In this document: positions 44,181 through 53,508 of the stretch, piece after piece
How positions within the stretch are numbered: the stretch's first letter is position 1
How the letters are laid out: each line of letters opens with the position of its first letter
NCBI GenBank assembly: GCA_947588705.1
Contig: CANPYT010000002.1
Location: forward strand, 61,587-125,586
Reading direction: 5' to 3'
Origin: an uncultured Acetatifactor sp.
Lineage (GTDB): Bacteria; Bacillota; Clostridia; Lachnospirales; Lachnospiraceae
DNA: 64,000 bases
Program-made: the position numbers and the translations under genes
Notes under the pieces: model-generated
The model's input: the letters and a program-made list of their open reading frames with translations, nothing else
Database searches by the model: none
Told to the model about the DNA's origin: nothing

Positions 44181-46598
44181 TCAATCTATCCGCAGTATCA
44201 GCCCAAGTATCCTTTCGGCACAGATCTCCATCTGTTCCCTGGTGAGAGCACCTTTCTTCCGCGCCTCCAAAAGTCTCTCGGGAAAACCGCAGCCCATCTT
44301 TACATCGTTTCCTGCGCCCGTCTCCTTATAATGCTCCCCAAATGTCCACCAGTCCGTAGTCACCATGCCGTCAAAACCCCATTCGCCCCGGAGGATATCC
44401 TCCAAAAGTTCCCTGTTCTCCGACGCCCTGCGCCCATTTATGATATTGTAGGAAGACATAATGCTCCAGGGCTTAGCCTCCTTCACGATGATCTCAAATG
44501 CCTTCAGGTATATTTCCCGGATCGCTCTCTCGGAAGCTCTGGAATCGCTGTCTCTGCGGTTTGTCTCCTTATTGTTCAGCGCGAAATGTTTTACCGTGGC
44601 CGCCACATGATTGCTCTGAATGCCCGTCACCATTGCCGCCGCCATTTTACCTGTCAGATAGGGATCTTCCGAATAATACTCAAAATTCCTGCCGCAGAGA
44701 GGGCTCCTGTGGATGTTTACCGCAGGCGTGAGCCACACTCCAATGTTATTCTCCTTCACCTCAGCGCCTCCGGCCTGACCCACCGCCTCCGTTATCGCCG
44801 GGTTCCAGGTACAGGCCAACAGTGTGGCACAGGGCCATGCAGTGGTGCAGACGCCGCACCTGGGATCGATCCGCAGGCCGGCAGGCCCGTCTGCCGTCAT
44901 GACGGACGGCACCCCGTAATCCGGAAGGTTCCCGTAACCAAAGGTATTCGCTACGCCTGTGTTTGGCTGTCCTCCCAGCAGTGCCGCAAGATCCTCATCG
45001 GAGAGCTGTGCCAGAAATTTCCCCATAGAAAGTGTGCCGTCCGCCACTTCTTTCAGGAAGTGAATGTTCTCCCGGGCTTTCCAGAACTGCTGCCCTTTGC
45101 GGTATCTCACTTCCGGCGTCATGGCGTCCGTCTCTCCCCGGTCCTGAGGGGTCAGGATACTGGCATCCGTATCGATAGGCTCCCCCTGGGGAAGCTCTTC
45201 AAAGGTGCCGTCGGAGAGCATTCTTCTCTTTAACTGTACGGGCGCCGCCTTTTGAGAGAGCTGCTCTACGATCCGATCATCCTCCAACACCAGCGCAAAG
45301 TCATCCTCCACCGTATCCCTGACAGAAGTTCCCACATAGAAATGATATTCCCCTTTTTCCAACACATACGCGGAACGGGCCACTTTCCCAATGTCATCGT
45401 AGGAGGCCATATTCGTGACCTTGAAACGCAGGATCACCCTCTGTGTCTCCCCCGGCTCAAGAAGCCTCGTCTTCTGGAACGCCGCCAGTTCCCTGGCCGG
45501 CTTGCCGAGCTTTCCCTGGGGAGCGCTATAGTACACCTGCACCACTTCTTTTCCGGCCATACTCCCCGTATTGCAGACATCCACGCTGACCCGCAGAACA
45601 TCTCCCCGCTGTTCCACCAGCGGCATGGCCAGAGAAAACTCCGTGTAAGAAAGTCCAAACCCAAAGGGATAGTTTACCTTCGCCGCAGCCCCGGGGATCG
45701 TCTCAAAATACCGATATCCCACATAGATATCTTCTATGTAATCCACATACTGCTCCGAGCGGTGAAACTCCTCTGTAGAAGGATAATCTTCCAGCCTTCT
45801 GGCAAAAGTGTCCGCCAGCTTGCCGCTGGGATTTCCAAGGCCCGTCAGCAGCTCCGCCGCCGCAAGGCCGCCTTCGATTCCTCCCTGCCAGGCCATAAGC
45901 ACAGATTGGACACGGTCATCCTCCTTAAACCAGTCGGTATCTACCATGCCGCCAACATTCATCACTACGATTACCTTGTCGAACGCGGCTTTGACCGCGT
46001 CCACCATGGCCGCCTCCCCATGGCTTAAGTAAAAATCCCCGTCCTCAAAGGTCTCCGCGGCCATATCCACCAGCTTCCTGTCTACAGAATTTAGGGTTTT
46101 CAGATCTTTGTCCGCCCGGCTGGTCCTGTCCCAGCCCTCCCCGGAAAACCGGCAGATGCTTATGACAGCAGTGTCAGTAAATGCCCTGGCCTTTCTCAAA
46201 AGCTCCTCCGGCACCTGTGGCTCCACAGTCATGCCCGGCATTCTGCCCTCTTCCCGCTGCCGCTTCACATTCTCCCTGTAAAAATCAGCCAGCTCTTCAA
46301 AGACGCTGACCCGGTCTCCCAGTTCCCGAAAGCCGTCATAAAGACTGCGGGAATATGCCACAGTCACATCGCCGCTTCCCCCGCCGCCTTTCACATAGTC
46401 AAAAGTTCCCTTGCCGAACAGGGCCAATCTGCTCCCCTTTTTCAGTGGCAGCACATGTTCCCTGTTCTTCAGAAGCACCATGCCTTCCTTCGCCGCTTCC
46501 TTCGACAGCTCCACATGTTCTCTACATGCCGTGATCCTTCTTCCGTCTTCCCCCATGGGAAGCACCGGCTGATATGTTGCCCTGGCCCATCTCTCCAT
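44181..46598 (-). CDS. Glycoside hydrolase family 3, domain-permuted (second of two)
   Basis: 805 residues. Domain order is reversed relative to normal GH3. The alpha/beta sandwich domain comes first (VLPLKKGSRLALFGKGTFDY), then Fn3-like (VVQVYYSAPQGKLGKPAREL), then the (beta/alpha)8 domain with MTADGPAGLRIDPRCGVCTT, CGRNFEYYSEDPYLTGKMAA, KHFALNNKETNRRDSDSR and the nucleophile in GFDGMVTTDWWTFGEH. No signal peptide, so cytosolic. Likely a beta-glucosidase, xylosidase or arabinosidase acting on imported oligosaccharides. Starts 28 bp after the first GH3 gene. Confidence 0.92.
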   Translation of the reverse strand: MERWARATYQPVLPMGEDGRRITACREHVELSKEAAKEGMVLLKNREHVLPLKKGSRLALFGKGTFDYVKGGGGSGDVTVAYSRSLYDGFRELGDRVSVFEELADFYRENVKRQREEGRMPGMTVEPQVPEELLRKARAFTDTAVISICRFSGEGWDRTSRADKDLKTLNSVDRKLVDMAAETFEDGDFYLSHGEAAMVDAVKAAFDKVIVVMNVGGMVDTDWFKEDDRVQSVLMAWQGGIEGGLAAAELLTGLGNPSGKLADTFARRLEDYPSTEEFHRSEQYVDYIEDIYVGYRYFETIPGAAAKVNYPFGFGLSYTEFSLAMPLVEQRGDVLRVSVDVCNTGSMAGKEVVQVYYSAPQGKLGKPARELAAFQKTRLLEPGETQRVILRFKVTNMASYDDIGKVARSAYVLEKGEYHFYVGTSVRDTVEDDFALVLEDDRIVEQLSQKAAPVQLKRRMLSDGTFEELPQGEPIDTDASILTPQDRGETDAMTPEVRYRKGQQFWKARENIHFLKEVADGTLSMGKFLAQLSDEDLAALLGGQPNTGVANTFGYGNLPDYGVPSVMTADGPAGLRIDPRCGVCTTAWPCATLLACTWNPAITEAVGQAGGAEVKENNIGVWLTPAVNIHRSPLCGRNFEYYSEDPYLTGKMAAAMVTGIQSNHVAATVKHFALNNKETNRRDSDSRASERAIREIYLKAFEIIVKEAKPWSIMSSYNIINGRRASENRELLEDILRGEWGFDGMVTTDWWTFGEHYKETGAGNDVKMGCGFPERLLEARKKGALTREQMEICAERILGLILRID

Positions 46599-46626
46599 AT
46601 ATTTCCCGCGCCCTCCTGCCGCAAAT

Positions 46627-49449
46627 CTATTCCTGTTCTGCGTCTCCTGTCCTCACGATGCTAAACTCCTTGATCTCCACGCCGCCCTGGGCAAAGAAAA
46701 GCTTGATATAAAACTGCTCCTTCCTGACAGGGAAGGGAAGTTCTATGACCTGCCTCCGCCATTCCTTATCGGTTCCCTTCAGGGAAACTGTGGCCGCCAG
46801 GATCCCGTCCTGGAAAAACGACATGGGAAGCTGAGCCGCGCCCACAATATCCGGGGAAATTCTGCAGACCACCTCCAGACGATACTGCCCCTCTCTGCTC
46901 AGATGCGCCTGGATAAAGTTATTTTTGCCCATAGCCGTGTCGATCAGGGCAGGATCCACTTCCCCGCGCTCCCCGACTTCCACAGGGATCACGGGCCCGC
47001 TTATGGCCTCGCTTTCCTCCGCCGCACATTTCTTCAATTCCCTGTCCAGGTCGGTCTCAATTCCCTGCATCCTCTGCCATGCGGGAGTTGTCATCAGAAA
47101 GCGGCAGATATTTGCTACGCTCCGCTGGAATTCCCCTCTGGTGACCTTCCCTTCCCTCAGCTCTTCCAGGGAATTATCCTGGTTTGCGTTTGTAAGGGAA
47201 TCCGCTGTCACCATATACAGGTCATTCTGGCAGCGGATCATGGCCGCCGTATTCCGGATAGACACCTCGCCGCCTTTCTCGCCGCAGTTCGCCCACCAAT
47301 CGCTCATGACGATACCCTTGTATCCCCACTCCCCGCGCAGAATAGTAGTCAACAGGTCATAGCAGCTGGCCGTCCAGAAACCGTTGACCGGCCCATAGGT
47401 AGACATGATAGACCGGGCTTCCCCTTCCTTTACCGCGATCTCAAACCCCTTCAGATAGATCTCCCGGAGCGCCCGCTCCGAAACCACAGCATTTGCGCCA
47501 TACCGATTATTTTCCTGATTGTTGCAGGCAAAATGTTTGATCGTGCCGGTGACGCCGTACCGATGCATCCCCCGCAGCTGAGCCGCCGCGATTTTTCCCG
47601 TCAACAGGGGATCCTCCGAAAAATACTCAAAATTCCTGCCGTTAAGCGGATAACGGTGAATATTCATGCCGGGCCCCAAAAGTGTATCCACCTGATTTTT
47701 CCGAAGTTCCAGCCCTTCCCAGCCGTACAGCTCTTCTACCAGCTCCTCGTTGAAGGTACAGGCCAGACAGGTACCGTTCGGCATGGAAAATGCCACTGTG
47801 CCACAGTCCATACGGATACCGCTGGGGCCGTCCGCGCAACAGCCCGCCGGCAGCCCGAACTCCCTCAGCCGATCTGTCACGCCGCCAAAGGCTCCCGCCG
47901 TCCCAGGCGTAACTTTCGGAGAACACATGCCTTCGCCGCGCACGGCGCAGCACAGTTCTTCCTCTGTAAACTGACCCAGGAAATCCCCCATTTCCGCCAT
48001 GCCTGCCGCCACATCCTGGAGCCGTATCCCCTTGCTGCCCGTATAGGGATATTCTTCCGGCAGCCGCTCTGACCGTCTTTTGGCAGGATCCACCGTCCGC
48101 AGGGATGTCTGCTCCCATGCCAGGGTATATGTACCGTCCGGTTTCGGCTCGCCCGGCCGCATATGAGAAAATTCTTCCACCGGGGCCAGGGCTTCCTCCA
48201 GCTGCCGGACCACTACCAGCCGGGGAACTGTCAGGCGGCCCGCCTCCTCCCCATCCCGCACATTTTCACCTACATAAAACACATACTCGCCGGGCTCCAG
48301 CACATAACAGGATTTATGGCCGGTGGCGCCGGAATCGTCATAAGAGGCCAGCATAGTCCAGGAAACGTTGACCGTCAGCTCCTGGGTCTCCCCCGGCGCA
48401 AGGCAGTCGGATTTTGCAAACCCGCACAGACTCCGAACCGGCTTCCCAAGGACGCCCTGGGGTGCCTGACAGTATACCTGCACCACTTCTTTTCCGCTGT
48501 ATGCACCGATATTTTTTACCCGGGTCCGTATCTTCATCACGCTTTTTTCCAGCATCTTCCCTCCGAAAAACACGGGGGGCAGGCCCGTCAGCTCCGACTC
48601 CAGGGAAAAAGAGGTATAAGAAAGGCCGTAACCGAAGGGATACCGCGCCTTATCCGGCGCAAACGTAGAGAAATAGCGATACCCTACATAAATATCCTCC
48701 CCGTAAAAGTTCTGCTCCGTGTTTCCATAGAAATCCGCAGCCGGGTGATCGCGAAGAGCGGACGCGATCGTATCCGCCAGCCTGCCGGAAGGGCTTACCG
48801 CGCCGCTCAGCACATCCAGAACACCGTTTCCGCCCTCCTGCCCTCCCTGCCATACATACAGCACCGCGGAGGGATTATATCGGTCCACCCATCCCATATC
48901 TATGATATTGCCCACATTCAGCAGCACCACCGTGCGCTGAAATACGCCGCAGACCGCTTCCAGCATCTGCTCTTCCAAAGAGGTCAGCAGGTAGCTTCCC
49001 GGCGCTTCCCGGTTGTCTTTATCCTCTCCGGCGGTCCTGCCGATAATTATCACGGCAGCCTCCGATTCTTCCGCGGCCTTTTGGGCCAGCTCCGCCGAAA
49101 CCGGCATCTCCTCCTGATACCAGGGCTCCCCGGCCCATCCGGCCCCGGAGTTAAAGGGATGCTCCACCAGCCACTCCCTGTAACGATCCTTCACGTACCG
49201 GTTTATCACGAAATCTTCCGACTGCTCCAAAGCTTCCGCGATCCCCGTGACATACGCGGTGTTTACCATGCCGCCGGAACCTGTGCCGCACTTGTAATAG
49301 TTAAACTGGCTCCGTCCAAACAGCGCCACCTTTGTTCCCCTGGAAAGAGGCAGAACCCCTCCCTCGTTCCGCAGCATTACGATCCCTTCCGCCACAGCCT
49401 CCCGGGCTTTTGCCGCATATTTTTCCACAGAGTAGATCCTGTCAGCCAT
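46627..49449 (-). CDS. Glycoside hydrolase family 3, domain-permuted (first of two), with extra C-terminal domain
   Basis: 940 residues. Same reversed order: sandwich domain (VLPLSRGTKVALFGRSQFNY), Fn3 (VVQVYCQAPQGVLGKPVRSL), then TIM barrel with CCADGPSGIRMDCGTVAFSM, NGRNFEYFSEDPLLTGKIAA, KHFACNNQENNRYGANAV and the nucleophile in GYKGIVMSDWWANCGEK. About 130 C-terminal residues (NFIQAHLSREGQYRLEVVCR onward) form an additional beta-rich domain not found in the neighbouring GH3. No signal peptide. Pairs with the GH3 gene 28 bp downstream; both probably degrade the same class of oligosaccharide. Confidence 0.92.
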   Translation of the reverse strand: MADRIYSVEKYAAKAREAVAEGIVMLRNEGGVLPLSRGTKVALFGRSQFNYYKCGTGSGGMVNTAYVTGIAEALEQSEDFVINRYVKDRYREWLVEHPFNSGAGWAGEPWYQEEMPVSAELAQKAAEESEAAVIIIGRTAGEDKDNREAPGSYLLTSLEEQMLEAVCGVFQRTVVLLNVGNIIDMGWVDRYNPSAVLYVWQGGQEGGNGVLDVLSGAVSPSGRLADTIASALRDHPAADFYGNTEQNFYGEDIYVGYRYFSTFAPDKARYPFGYGLSYTSFSLESELTGLPPVFFGGKMLEKSVMKIRTRVKNIGAYSGKEVVQVYCQAPQGVLGKPVRSLCGFAKSDCLAPGETQELTVNVSWTMLASYDDSGATGHKSCYVLEPGEYVFYVGENVRDGEEAGRLTVPRLVVVRQLEEALAPVEEFSHMRPGEPKPDGTYTLAWEQTSLRTVDPAKRRSERLPEEYPYTGSKGIRLQDVAAGMAEMGDFLGQFTEEELCCAVRGEGMCSPKVTPGTAGAFGGVTDRLREFGLPAGCCADGPSGIRMDCGTVAFSMPNGTCLACTFNEELVEELYGWEGLELRKNQVDTLLGPGMNIHRYPLNGRNFEYFSEDPLLTGKIAAAQLRGMHRYGVTGTIKHFACNNQENNRYGANAVVSERALREIYLKGFEIAVKEGEARSIMSTYGPVNGFWTASCYDLLTTILRGEWGYKGIVMSDWWANCGEKGGEVSIRNTAAMIRCQNDLYMVTADSLTNANQDNSLEELREGKVTRGEFQRSVANICRFLMTTPAWQRMQGIETDLDRELKKCAAEESEAISGPVIPVEVGERGEVDPALIDTAMGKNNFIQAHLSREGQYRLEVVCRISPDIVGAAQLPMSFFQDGILAATVSLKGTDKEWRRQVIELPFPVRKEQFYIKLFFAQGGVEIKEFSIVRTGDAEQE

Positions 49450-49512
49450 ACCAATTCCTCCGCTTTCTTATCTGTTATCCTGACCCGGCCCATCCGGCAT
49501 ACGGATCCTGTC

Positions 49513-51741
49513 CTATCTGTTCCGGTACTTTTTCAGAGTGCTGCGCAGTACGTCCATATCAACGGGCTTCGCCACATGATCGTTCATCCCGGCCTCTATC
49601 GCATTTTTTACATCTTCCGCAAAAGCGTTGGCTGTCATGGCGATAATGGGAATGGTTTCCGCCTGGGGATGGCCGCTGCCGCGGATCAGCCTGGTGGCGT
49701 CATAACCGTTCATCACAGGCATCTGTACATCCATGAGGATCATGTCAAAATGGCCGTCCTCCGAGCTCCCGAACAGATCCACCGCTTCCTGGCCGTTGGA
49801 GGCTAATTCCCAATCCGCTCCCCCCATATTCAGCAGTTCACACAGGATCTCGGCGTTAAGTTCATTGTCCTCCGCCACAAGGAAGTGCAGGCCATCCAGA
49901 ATATCCTTTCGGTCATCTTTTTTCGGTTCATCCGACTTTCCCTGCTCCAACGCTCCCCTGACCGCCCTTACGAATGTAGAAACGAAGAACGGTTTCGGCA
50001 TAAACGCATTGATTCCGGCTTCCCGGGCCTCCTCCTCGATCTCGCTCCAGTCGTAGGAAGTAAGGATCAGTATAGGAACCTCCTGGCCCACGCAGGCGCG
50101 GATCCGGCGGGCAGTCTCCACACCGTTCAGATCCGGCATCTTCCAGTCCAGAAGGATCACATGGTAATCCTTCTCCTCCTCCCTGGCTTTCCTCACCATT
50201 TCGATGGCGGTATATCCGCTGGTAGCGTACTCCACATCTACGCCGGTATCCTCCATGATCGTCTGGATCATCTGGCAAATGTCTTCCTCGTCATCCACCA
50301 CCAGCGCCCTGGAGATCGCGTTGCGCGTCCAAAATTCCTTGTCTCTGTCCTGCTCCGGCACGGCAAACTCCATCTCCACCGTGAAAACGCTGCCCTCGCC
50401 CTGCCTGCTCCTGACCTGGATCGTACCGCCCATCAGCTCCACGATACTCTTGGTGATAGGCATTCCAAGGCCGGTTCCCTGGACCTGGTTGACCGTAGAG
50501 TTGACTTCCCTGGCAAACGGGTCAAAGATCTTTTCCAAAAAAGACTCGCTCATCCCGATCCCGTTGTCACTGACTTCAAACCGAATGCGCACACTGCCGG
50601 AAGCCAGCTGCGACAGCCGGCGGATATCAAACTGGATCCAGCCGCCCTCCTGAGTATATTTCACGGAGTTGGATAACAGATTTATCAGGATCTGATTCAC
50701 CCGTAGCGCGTCTCCGAGAAGGATCTCCGGTATCTGGTCGGTCACGTGCATCTCAAACTTCTGTTCCTTGGCCCGGGCCTGCGGCAGAATAATATTGCTG
50801 ATGTTCTCCAACAGCTCCGGCATACTAAATTCGGCAATACTCAGCGTGGTCTTGCCGCTCTCGATCTTGCTCATGTCAAGCACATCATTGATCAGGCTCA
50901 GCAGATGCTGGCTGGAAGCAGTGATCTTACGGGTATACTCCCGCACTTTTTCCGGCTGGTCCGCATCCTTTCCCAACAACATGGTAAACCCTACAATAGC
51001 GTTCATAGGCGTCCGGATGTCATGGGACATATTGGAAAGGAAATTGCTTTTGGCCCGGTTTGCCGCTTCCGCAGCGCTGAGCGCGTTTTCCAATGTCTCT
51101 TTCAGCTGATGCTCCTCCATACAGTCGGAAAGGATCATGATACATTTCTCCGTACCTTCCACTGTGATCCGATAAAGCATTTCCTGATACCAGCGCCGCT
51201 CCCCTGTCTTATAGTGCAGCATCTCTCTCTCCCCCTGCCAGCAGCCGCCCTGAGGTATGTGGAGCAGGATCTCGTCCGACAGGACACTGATGTCATTCAG
51301 GAGCACACAGGCGATCTTTCGAATGTCTTTCCGGATCATCTCGGGCTTCAAACCGATCACCCGCTCAATGTTGGGGGTGATATACTCAGCCTCGAAGCTC
51401 TCGGGAGAAAAAAGAATAAATATGTAGTCCGTATTTTGGGCTAGAAGGCTGAACAGTGTTTCCCGGTAGCGGAGATCCGTCTCATTTTGAGAAGCGCTCT
51501 CCTTGTTGCTGTGCACGATACACACGATCAGGATCAACGCGGCCAGCACCAGGACAGCGCATACCCCGATCACTGCCGTCAGGACATACACCTGCCGCAG
51601 CGGAACCTCGCTTTCCGCACTGATCCGCTGGCATGTGCAAACGGAATAGACCACGCCGGCCAGCAATATGACCGCTGCACATAGTATAATGATCAAAACG
51701 CTTTTATGCCGCTCTTTCTTCATTTTGTCTGTTTCATTCAC
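49513..51741 (-). CDS. Hybrid sensor histidine kinase with two receiver domains
   Basis: 742 residues. Two membrane helices (about 15-37 and 49-72), a PAS-like domain (LFSLLAQNTDYIFILFSPES), HisKA with NFLSNMSHDIRTPMNAIVGF, and an HATPase domain (NQILINLLSNSVKYTQEGGW; VQGTGLGMPITKSIVELMGG). The first receiver has ALVVDDEEDICQMIQTIMED with Asp in ILLDWKMPDLNG; the second has LVAEDNELNAEILCELLNMG with MILMDVQMPVMNG. No output domain, so it may signal via a separate phosphotransfer protein. Located directly upstream of the GH3 pair. Confidence 0.92.
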   Translation of the reverse strand: MNETDKMKKERHKSVLIIILCAAVILLAGVVYSVCTCQRISAESEVPLRQVYVLTAVIGVCAVLVLAALILIVCIVHSNKESASQNETDLRYRETLFSLLAQNTDYIFILFSPESFEAEYITPNIERVIGLKPEMIRKDIRKIACVLLNDISVLSDEILLHIPQGGCWQGEREMLHYKTGERRWYQEMLYRITVEGTEKCIMILSDCMEEHQLKETLENALSAAEAANRAKSNFLSNMSHDIRTPMNAIVGFTMLLGKDADQPEKVREYTRKITASSQHLLSLINDVLDMSKIESGKTTLSIAEFSMPELLENISNIILPQARAKEQKFEMHVTDQIPEILLGDALRVNQILINLLSNSVKYTQEGGWIQFDIRRLSQLASGSVRIRFEVSDNGIGMSESFLEKIFDPFAREVNSTVNQVQGTGLGMPITKSIVELMGGTIQVRSRQGEGSVFTVEMEFAVPEQDRDKEFWTRNAISRALVVDDEEDICQMIQTIMEDTGVDVEYATSGYTAIEMVRKAREEEKDYHVILLDWKMPDLNGVETARRIRACVGQEVPILILTSYDWSEIEEEAREAGINAFMPKPFFVSTFVRAVRGALEQGKSDEPKKDDRKDILDGLHFLVAEDNELNAEILCELLNMGGADWELASNGQEAVDLFGSSEDGHFDMILMDVQMPVMNGYDATRLIRGSGHPQAETIPIIAMTANAFAEDVKNAIEAGMNDHVAKPVDMDVLRSTLKKYRNR

Positions 51742-51934
51742 CTTTCTCTGAACGGATTATATAGATCTTACGCGATCTATTTCTCTTTTGTATTTCTCCT
51801 TATTGTAATGCATTATTGTAATGCATTTGGTTTTATTGTAATACATTTGGCTTTCCTTTGTCTATGTATTTTCTTGTTATTCCTCAGCGTTATTCCTCAA
51901 CTATTCCTCGCCCCTATTCCTCATCCTCAGGGCA
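51742..51934 (-). promoter_or_regulatory. Repeat-rich upstream region of the histidine kinase
   Basis: Read on the minus strand, from the far end: four copies of GAGGAATA (+ TATTCCTC at 51878, 51891, 51902, 51915), then three copies of ATTACAATAA (+ TTATTGTAAT at 51800, 51813, 51833), then a palindrome TAGATC-6-GATCTA (51762-51779), and TATAAT (51761-51756). No -35 consensus was seen before it. The palindrome would occupy the spacer between -35 and -10. The arrangement looks like clustered regulator sites; no coding sequence is present. Confidence 0.55.
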
Positions 51935-52093
51935 ACAGTTCAGCCAGACACCTGATTTGACGGAAAATCGTGCTCGCACGATTTTTACTCCGGATACGGC
52001 AACCGAGGGAGCGCTTTTTTTGTAAGCAAAGGCAGTCGCGGAGCGACGAAAAGCGCGTGAGCGCGGCTTTGGGAATGGCGCGGGCTGAACTGT
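51935..52093 (+). mobile_element. MITE-like repeat, copy D (mosaic arms)
   Basis: 159 bp from ACAGTTCAGCC to GGCTGAACTGT. Its last base is also the first base of the stop codon of the adjacent rhodanese-TtcA gene (read on the minus strand). The left arm (ACCTGATTTGACGG) is like copy A while the right arm (GGATACGGCAACCGAGGG) is like copies C and E, so the long hairpin cannot pair fully; only the apex CGTGCTCGCACG and adjacent A/T bases remain. A variant G-rich right part (GTCGCGGAGCGACG) differs from copies A and B. Confidence 0.85.
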
Positions 52094-53286
52094 CACTCCT
52101 CCGGGGCTCCTCCGCCCTCTGGAAGCACGTCATAGGTATCCAGGAAGTGATGCTTTACACCGTCCTTTTTGTAGGCGATCACCGTGCTCAGGTTGACATT
52201 CTCCACACTTCTGAAAATATTATTTTCAATCACCGGATCTTTCGCCGCCAACTGAGAGATCAGCTGTTTTATCTCCGCCCGTTTGGACCCCTTCTCCGTG
52301 CCTCCGCAGGAAGCACAGTTTTCCGTAAACCGGCAGGCGCATTGAATAAAATGCAGATCGTTATAACGGGCCCAGTGGATAATATCGGCCTCCCGGACCA
52401 GATACATGGGCCGTATCAGCTCCATACCCGCAAAATTGGTACTGTGAAGCTTCGGCATCATGGTCTGCATCTGCCCGCCGTACAGCATCCCCATAAGAAT
52501 CGTTTCTATCACATCATCATAGTGATGGCCCAGCGCGATCTTGTTGCAGCCCAGCTCCCTGGCCTTGCTGTAAAGATATCCCCGCCGCATTCTGGCACAC
52601 AAATAGCAGGGAGAATCCAGGGGCTTTCCCTGATCGTTATTCTCTCCGGACACGATGTCAAAAATCTCCGACCGAAATACCGTGACAGGAACTTCCAGAA
52701 GCTTCGCGTTGTTCATAATGGTCTCGTAATTGACCCGGTTGTATCCTGGATCCATCACAAGAAACACGACCTCAAAATTCTTCCTGCCATGCCGCAAAAG
52801 CTCCTGGAACAGCTTTGCCATCAGCATGGAATCCTTGCCTCCGGAAATACAGACCGCGATCTTGTCTCCGTCCCGGATCAGCTCATACTCGTTGATAGCC
52901 CTCGTAAACTTCCGCCAGATCTCCTTCCGGAACTTTTTGATAATACTCCGTTCCACATCCTTCACACGCTGCCCCGCATCCGGCTGCTCCATAAGCCGCT
53001 CAAGCTTTACCCTGAGCCAGGCCCGGTATCCGCCCTCAATGCTGTAAATCTCGCGCCCCTGCCCCCACAGCTTCTCCGCGATCTCATCGCTTTTCTGGCC
53101 TGTATGGCAGATCAGGTAGACCGGCCTGTCTCCGGGGATTTCCCCCAGATGCCTTTCAAATCCGTCCCCATCTATATGGATGGCACCCGGGTAAGTCTCC
53201 CTTTCATATTCCTCTCTGCCGCGCAGGTCTACAATGATCTTTTCCCGGCTATCCTGTTCCAGATCCAGAATCGTTTTCCTAAACAT
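52093..53286 (-). CDS. Rhodanese-TtcA-like fusion: tRNA-thiolation-type PP-loop protein
   Basis: 397 residues. Residues ~1-95 are a rhodanese domain (KIIVDLRGREEYERETYPGA, VYLICHTGQKSDEIAEKLWG with a Cys in the active-site position). Residues ~130-390 are a TtcA-like PP-loop ATPase: KIAVCISGGKDSMLMAKLFQ, SPCYLCARMRRGYLYSKARE with CxxC, IALGHHYDDVIETILMGMLY, and CACRFTENCASCGG near the end. TtcA makes 2-thiocytidine in tRNA; a fused rhodanese could supply the sulfur. Cysteines for a 4Fe-4S cluster are present. Own divergent promoter at 53364-53392. Confidence 0.87.
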   Translation of the reverse strand: MFRKTILDLEQDSREKIIVDLRGREEYERETYPGAIHIDGDGFERHLGEIPGDRPVYLICHTGQKSDEIAEKLWGQGREIYSIEGGYRAWLRVKLERLMEQPDAGQRVKDVERSIIKKFRKEIWRKFTRAINEYELIRDGDKIAVCISGGKDSMLMAKLFQELLRHGRKNFEVVFLVMDPGYNRVNYETIMNNAKLLEVPVTVFRSEIFDIVSGENNDQGKPLDSPCYLCARMRRGYLYSKARELGCNKIALGHHYDDVIETILMGMLYGGQMQTMMPKLHSTNFAGMELIRPMYLVREADIIHWARYNDLHFIQCACRFTENCASCGGTEKGSKRAEIKQLISQLAAKDPVIENNIFRSVENVNLSTVIAYKKDGVKHHFLDTYDVLPEGGGAPEE

Positions 53287-53363
53287 ATCCTCTGCTCCCC
53301 GCCAAATCCTGAATGGCTACCACTATCATCCATTCTCCTATCAATCCGGCTTTTCCTCCCCGT

Positions 53364-53392
53364 ATTGTAGCATAGGTATCATTCGCTTTCAA
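53364..53392 (-). promoter_or_regulatory. Sigma-A-type promoter for the rhodanese-TtcA gene
   Basis: Minus strand TTGAAA (53392-53387), 17-bp spacer, TACAAT (53369-53364). A TATAAT at 53415-53420 on the plus strand may serve the divergent GH43 gene but lacks a clear -35. Confidence 0.7.
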
Positions 53393-53470
53393 TGGAAAGA
53401 CCGCAATATCTGACTATAATCCGGCACGAAATGAAAGGAAACTTTTTCCCGCATATGTTATTTTTAAGTA

Positions 53471-53500
53471 ACAGTTCAGCCAGACCGCCAAGAAAGGAGC
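53471..53500 (+). repeat. Short remnant of the MITE-like repeat (copy G)
   Basis: TAACAGTTCAGCCAGAC matches the left end of copy D, and GGAGCGCTTTCCT matches the GGAGCGCTTTTTT further inside D. The sequence between is deleted. It supplies the AAAGGAG used as the ribosome site for the GH43 gene. Confidence 0.5.
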
Positions 53501-53508
53501 GCTTTCCT

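Noticed and set aside
51742..51934. Possible CRISPR-like array
   Set aside because: The repeats are 8-10 bp with short variable gaps; no long repeats, spacers or cas genes.
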